The notes under the pieces were generated by a model. That model saw nothing but the letters and a program-made list of their open reading frames with translations, was not told the origin of the DNA and made no database searches. From Muribaculaceae bacterium (GTDB lineage: Bacteria > Bacteroidota > Bacteroidia > Bacteroidales > Muribaculaceae): a stretch of DNA of 10,293 bases. Below are positions 7,105-10,293 of the stretch, one piece after another. The position numbers were made by a program, and so were the translations under genes. Every line of letters begins with the position of its first letter. Position 1 is the first letter of the stretch. Location of the stretch: the NCBI GenBank assembly GCA_017545095.1, contig JAFYCU010000058.1:1-10293 (forward strand), given 5' to 3'.

Positions 7105-7133
7105 TCCCCCTTTAGGAGGGAGTAGGGGAGGCC
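7105..7133. repeat. G/C-rich repeat-like element upstream of the NRPS gene
   Basis: A C-run (7106-7110) is followed by TTTAGGAGGGAGTAGGGGAGG. TCCCC (7105-7109) can pair with GGGGA (7125-7129), or the C-run with GGG at 7118-7120. It resembles the dispersed CCCTTT-AGGAGGG-type intergenic repeats I remember from Bacteroidales genomes, but I cannot check copy number. Its purine-rich arm (AGGAGGG at 7114-7120) also looks like a Shine-Dalgarno, about 14 bp before the ATG at 7134. Confidence 0.4.
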
Positions 7134-7163
7134 ATGAGGCTCATCAATAATCACTCAAAATGA
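7134..7163 (+). CDS. Possible 9-residue leader ORF overlapping the NRPS start
   Basis: ATG at 7134 opens a frame reading MRLINNHSK and stops at TGA 7161-7163, which overlaps the NRPS ATG as ATGA (7160-7163). The purine-rich stretch AGGAGGGAGTAGGGGAGG lies directly upstream. This arrangement would permit translational coupling of the NRPS to a leader peptide. It is very short and may be chance; Bacteroidota rarely depend on Shine-Dalgarno pairing. Confidence 0.2.
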   Translation: MRLINNHSK

Positions 7164-10100
7164 AACTTACCGCTCCACTTACCAAATCTCAATACGGCAT
7201 CTACGCCGAATGTATTGGGCATGAAGGCGAAATATGCTACAACATGCCCTACCTCTACACGCTCGATGGCAGTTTGGATGCCGAGCGGCTTGCCCGTGCT
7301 GTGGAAACAGCCGTTGCCGCCCATCCAACGCTGTTTACACGCATTGAGCAAGGCGATGACGGCGAACCGCTACAGACGTTGGACACCGACAACGAATCCT
7401 TTACCGCTCAGGTACGTGCCATCAGCAATATTGAACAGGAGAAACCCGCCTTGTTGCAACCATTCACCCTGCTGGGCGGCCGACTATTCCACATTGAGCT
7501 GCTGCGTGATGGCGAGCATTTGTATCTGTTGCTCGACATTCACCACATCATTGGCGATGGCTCTACGCTCGACCTGATGCTCAACGACATCGACCGTGCC
7601 TATCAAGGCGAGGCGTTGCCACCCGAGGAGTTGACCATGATTCAGCTGGCCAACGATGAGGCCGCACGCCGGCAGAAGGAAGATTTCGAGCAGGCCCGGC
7701 AATGGTATGCCAGTCATATCGACTGCGGCGACATCTACACTCCGCTCATGCCCGACCGCGAGGACACTCAGCCCATCGAAGCAAGCCTGCTGCGCACACT
7801 CGGTGTGGATATGGATATGGTGGACCGTTTCTGCAAGGAAAACGGTGTGTATAGGAGCAACCTGTTCACCGCCGCTTACAGCCTGCTGATGGCCCGCTAC
7901 TGCAACGAGAACCTGTCGCTGTTCACCACCGTGTATCATGGCCGCACCGACAAACGGTTGCACCGCTCGGTGGGCATGACGGTGAAGACGATTCCCGTGC
8001 TCGGAAAATTCAACAACGACACCACCGTGATGCAATTCCTGCAGGACTTGCAAGACCAAATGACGGGTTGCCGCACGCACGACTGCTACAGCTTCACCGA
8101 CCTCATGGCCGACCAACAATTGCAAACCAACACCATGTTTGCCTGGCACGGGATGTTGTTCGCCAAGAATCAATTGGGCGGCAAACCCATGCAAGCCGAA
8201 CACTTGTGTAATTCCACCCTCAGCGCGTCGTGCTACCTGAAAGCGTTTATCCTCGACGGAAAATACCACGTCAAGGCCGAGTACGACGGCAGCGAGTTCT
8301 CCGATACCTTCATCGCGCAACTGCTCGAGAGCTATGAGGCCTCCTTGACGGGGCTGCTCACCGCCCATAGCTTGGCCGACATCGACATTGCTACCAAACA
8401 GCAGCGCGACCTGCTCGACACGTTCAACCACAACGACGTGGACTACGACAACACGCAGACCATCGTGTCGCTCTTCCGCCGTCAGGCCAAGGCAACGCCA
8501 CAGGCCGAGGCCGTCGTGTTCAAGGACGAGCGACTCACTTATGCCACCGTCGACAACATCTCGAATCGCATCGCCGCGCACATCGCTGGATTGGGACTCG
8601 GCAGCGAGGACGTGGTGTCGGTGCTCATTCCGCGGTGCAAATGGATGGCCGTTGCCTCGCTCGGTGTGCTCAAAGCCGGGTGCGCCTATCAGCCGCTCGA
8701 CCCCAGCTATCCGGCCGAACGTCTCAACTTCATGATGCAGGATGCCGATGCGCACCTGCTCATCGCCGATGCCGACTTGCGGCATCTGGTGACCGACTAC
8801 ACGGGACCGATGCTGCTCACAAGCGACATCGACAACCTGCCCGACGCTCCTGCGCCACAGGTGGAAATCAAGCCCAGCCAACTCTTTATCATGCTCTACA
8901 CCAGCGGGTCGACCGGTGTGCCCAAGGGTGTGCAGCTCACACATGGCAATCTGGTGGCGTTCTGCCATTGGTATCAACGCTATTATGCCCTTCAACCCCA
9001 GCACCGCGTGGCCGCCTATGCTAGCTATGGCTTCGATGCCTGCATGATGGACATGTATCCAGCCTTGACGTGTGGTGCCTCGGTGCACATCATTCCCGAG
9101 GAAATCCGCCTCGACCTCATCGCTTTGGGCGAATACTTCGACAAGCAGGGCATTACACACTCGTTCATGACCACGCAGGTGGGTTATCAGTTTGCCACCA
9201 GCATCGACAGCCAGTCGCTCATGCACTTGTCGGTGGGTGGTGAGAAACTCGCCTCGCTCACACCGCCAGCGTCCTACAACCTGTTCAACGGCTACGGACC
9301 TACTGAGTGCACCATCTTCACCACCACCTACCATGTGGCCAGCCGCATGAAAGAGATTCCCATCGGACACGCGCTCGACAACATGCGCCTCTATGTAGTC
9401 GATGCCCACGGTCACCGCCAACCCGTTGGGGCCGCCGGCGAGTTGTGGGTGGCCGGACCGCAAGTGGGTAGGGGATACCTGAACCGCCCCGACAAGACTG
9501 CCGAGGTGTTTATCACCAACCCCTTTACCAACGAGGAGAAATATGCCCATGTCTACCGCACCGGCGACATTGTGCGTTTCCTGCCATCGGGCGACCTGCA
9601 ATTTGTGGGTCGGCGCGACGGACAGGTCAAGATTCGCGGATTCCGCATCGAGCTGAAAGAGGTGGAGGCCGTGATTCGCGAGTTCCCCGGCATCAGCGAT
9701 GCCACCGTGCAGGCTTTCGACGATGAGGGTGGTGGAAAATTCATTGCCGCCTATGTGGTGGGTGCACAACCCATCGACATCGATGCCCTGAATGCGTTTA
9801 TCCTCGACCAGAAACCTCCTTATATGGTGCCTGCTGTGACCATGCAAATCGAGGCCATCCCGCTCAACCAGAACCAAAAGGTGAACAAGCGTGCGCTTCC
9901 TATGCCCGAGAAACATGCCACTCAGCCCCAGGCCGAAGCCAATGTGCCGATGAATGTGCTCGAAAACCAACTCCACGACATGGTTGCCGCCATAGTGGGC
10001 AACAGCGATTTTGGCATCACCACCATGCTCGGCTATGCCGGACTCACCTCCATCTCGGCCATCAAACTGGCTGTGCTGGTCAACAAACGTTTTGGCGTGG

Positions 10101-10293
10101 CGCTCGACACCAAAGCACTTGTGAAGTCGGGCACCATCCAGAGCATCGAAAACGAGATACTCAAGCATCTGCTTGTCGAGGACATGGCTGCCGAATCACC
10201 GCACGACGAGGCTAAACCAGCCATCACCGAGGCGCCGCTCACCTATGCTCAGACGGGCGTATATTTCGATTGCTTGAAAAATCCCGCCTCCAC
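7160..10293 (+). CDS. Nonribosomal peptide synthetase, first module and start of second (3' end outside window)
   Basis: The frame is open from ATG 7160 to the window edge (1,044 codons), with no stop. An in-frame TAA at 7148-7150 excludes an earlier start, and the condensation domain begins at residue 5 (APLTKSQYGIY). Domain order: condensation about 5-430 with active-site HHIIGDG (128-134) and VGMTVKTIPV; adenylation about 430-915 with YTSGSTGVPKG (580-590), FDA (625-627), YGPTE (712-716), YRTGD (799-803), GRRDGQVKIRGFRIE and the A10 Lys K907; carrier domain about 930-1000 with the phosphopantetheine Ser S964 in GLTSIS; then a second condensation domain starting APLTYAQTGVYFDC (1025 on). 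By-eye alignment to GrsA gives the specificity residues D-A-M-F-S-G-G-I-F-K, for which I know no substrate. It is cytoplasmic, needs a phosphopantetheinyl transferase, and assembles a short peptide. It lies 176 bp downstream of the porin gene, with no clear promoter between them. Confidence 0.93.
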   Translation, partial: MKLTAPLTKSQYGIYAECIGHEGEICYNMPYLYTLDGSLDAERLARAVETAVAAHPTLFTRIEQGDDGEPLQTLDTDNESFTAQVRAISNIEQEKPALLQPFTLLGGRLFHIELLRDGEHLYLLLDIHHIIGDGSTLDLMLNDIDRAYQGEALPPEELTMIQLANDEAARRQKEDFEQARQWYASHIDCGDIYTPLMPDREDTQPIEASLLRTLGVDMDMVDRFCKENGVYRSNLFTAAYSLLMARYCNENLSLFTTVYHGRTDKRLHRSVGMTVKTIPVLGKFNNDTTVMQFLQDLQDQMTGCRTHDCYSFTDLMADQQLQTNTMFAWHGMLFAKNQLGGKPMQAEHLCNSTLSASCYLKAFILDGKYHVKAEYDGSEFSDTFIAQLLESYEASLTGLLTAHSLADIDIATKQQRDLLDTFNHNDVDYDNTQTIVSLFRRQAKATPQAEAVVFKDERLTYATVDNISNRIAAHIAGLGLGSEDVVSVLIPRCKWMAVASLGVLKAGCAYQPLDPSYPAERLNFMMQDADAHLLIADADLRHLVTDYTGPMLLTSDIDNLPDAPAPQVEIKPSQLFIMLYTSGSTGVPKGVQLTHGNLVAFCHWYQRYYALQPQHRVAAYASYGFDACMMDMYPALTCGASVHIIPEEIRLDLIALGEYFDKQGITHSFMTTQVGYQFATSIDSQSLMHLSVGGEKLASLTPPASYNLFNGYGPTECTIFTTTYHVASRMKEIPIGHALDNMRLYVVDAHGHRQPVGAAGELWVAGPQVGRGYLNRPDKTAEVFITNPFTNEEKYAHVYRTGDIVRFLPSGDLQFVGRRDGQVKIRGFRIELKEVEAVIREFPGISDATVQAFDDEGGGKFIAAYVVGAQPIDIDALNAFILDQKPPYMVPAVTMQIEAIPLNQNQKVNKRALPMPEKHATQPQAEANVPMNVLENQLHDMVAAIVGNSDFGITTMLGYAGLTSISAIKLAVLVNKRFGVALDTKALVKSGTIQSIENEILKHLLVEDMAAESPHDEAKPAITEAPLTYAQTGVYFDCLKNPAS

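Noticed and set aside
7484..10168. 894-codon open frame on the minus strand
   Set aside because: It is exactly codon-aligned with the NRPS gene. Antisense stops would need TTA, CTA or TCA sense codons, which are rare in this GC-rich gene. The product is low-complexity His/Val/Gly-rich, while the sense frame has full NRPS motifs.

Overview
The window looks like a GC-rich member of the Bacteroidales (Prevotella- or Muribaculaceae-like; genus not resolvable by eye). The reasons are a DUF1015 gene, a promoter matching the Bacteroidota -33/-7 consensus (TTG, 19 bp, TAnnTTTG), start codons without Shine-Dalgarno sequences, and a gut-Bacteroidales-style gene repertoire. All intact genes are on the + strand.

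Layout: (1) 1-615 is the C-terminal half of a DUF1015 protein, followed by a clear intrinsic terminator (726-757). (2) 765-1015 is the decayed 3' end of an AAA-ATPase/PD-(D/E)XK-nuclease gene, with a frame change, a lost segment and a nonsense codon. (3) 1016-1241 is the promoter region, with three CGCGAT-type motifs around a consensus promoter. (4) 1242-6983 is a compact operon-like block: a secreted glycoside hydrolase family 2 enzyme; a membrane Cache-SpoIIE phosphatase fused to an RsbW-like ATPase/kinase domain, overlapping it by ATGA; a STAS anti-sigma-antagonist-like protein 40 bp further on; and an alginate-export-like outer-membrane barrel, overlapping STAS by ATGA, which is split by a +1 frameshift. 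(5) 6984-7159 is an unusual spacer with in-register heptamer repeats, a hairpin and a G/C-rich repeat-like element. (6) 7160 to the window end is the first 1,044 codons of a nonribosomal peptide synthetase: condensation, adenylation, carrier, then the start of a second condensation domain.

How the genes may work together: the phosphatase/kinase fusion plus its STAS neighbour form a near-complete partner-switching module whose periplasmic Cache domain could read an envelope signal. Its flanking genes (secreted sugar hydrolase, outer-membrane porin) suggest a carbohydrate-related input or output. The NRPS has no recognisable promoter of its own in the spacer and may be expressed by read-through or through the repeat-rich leader. 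The functional link between the signalling cassette and the NRPS is inference from position only.
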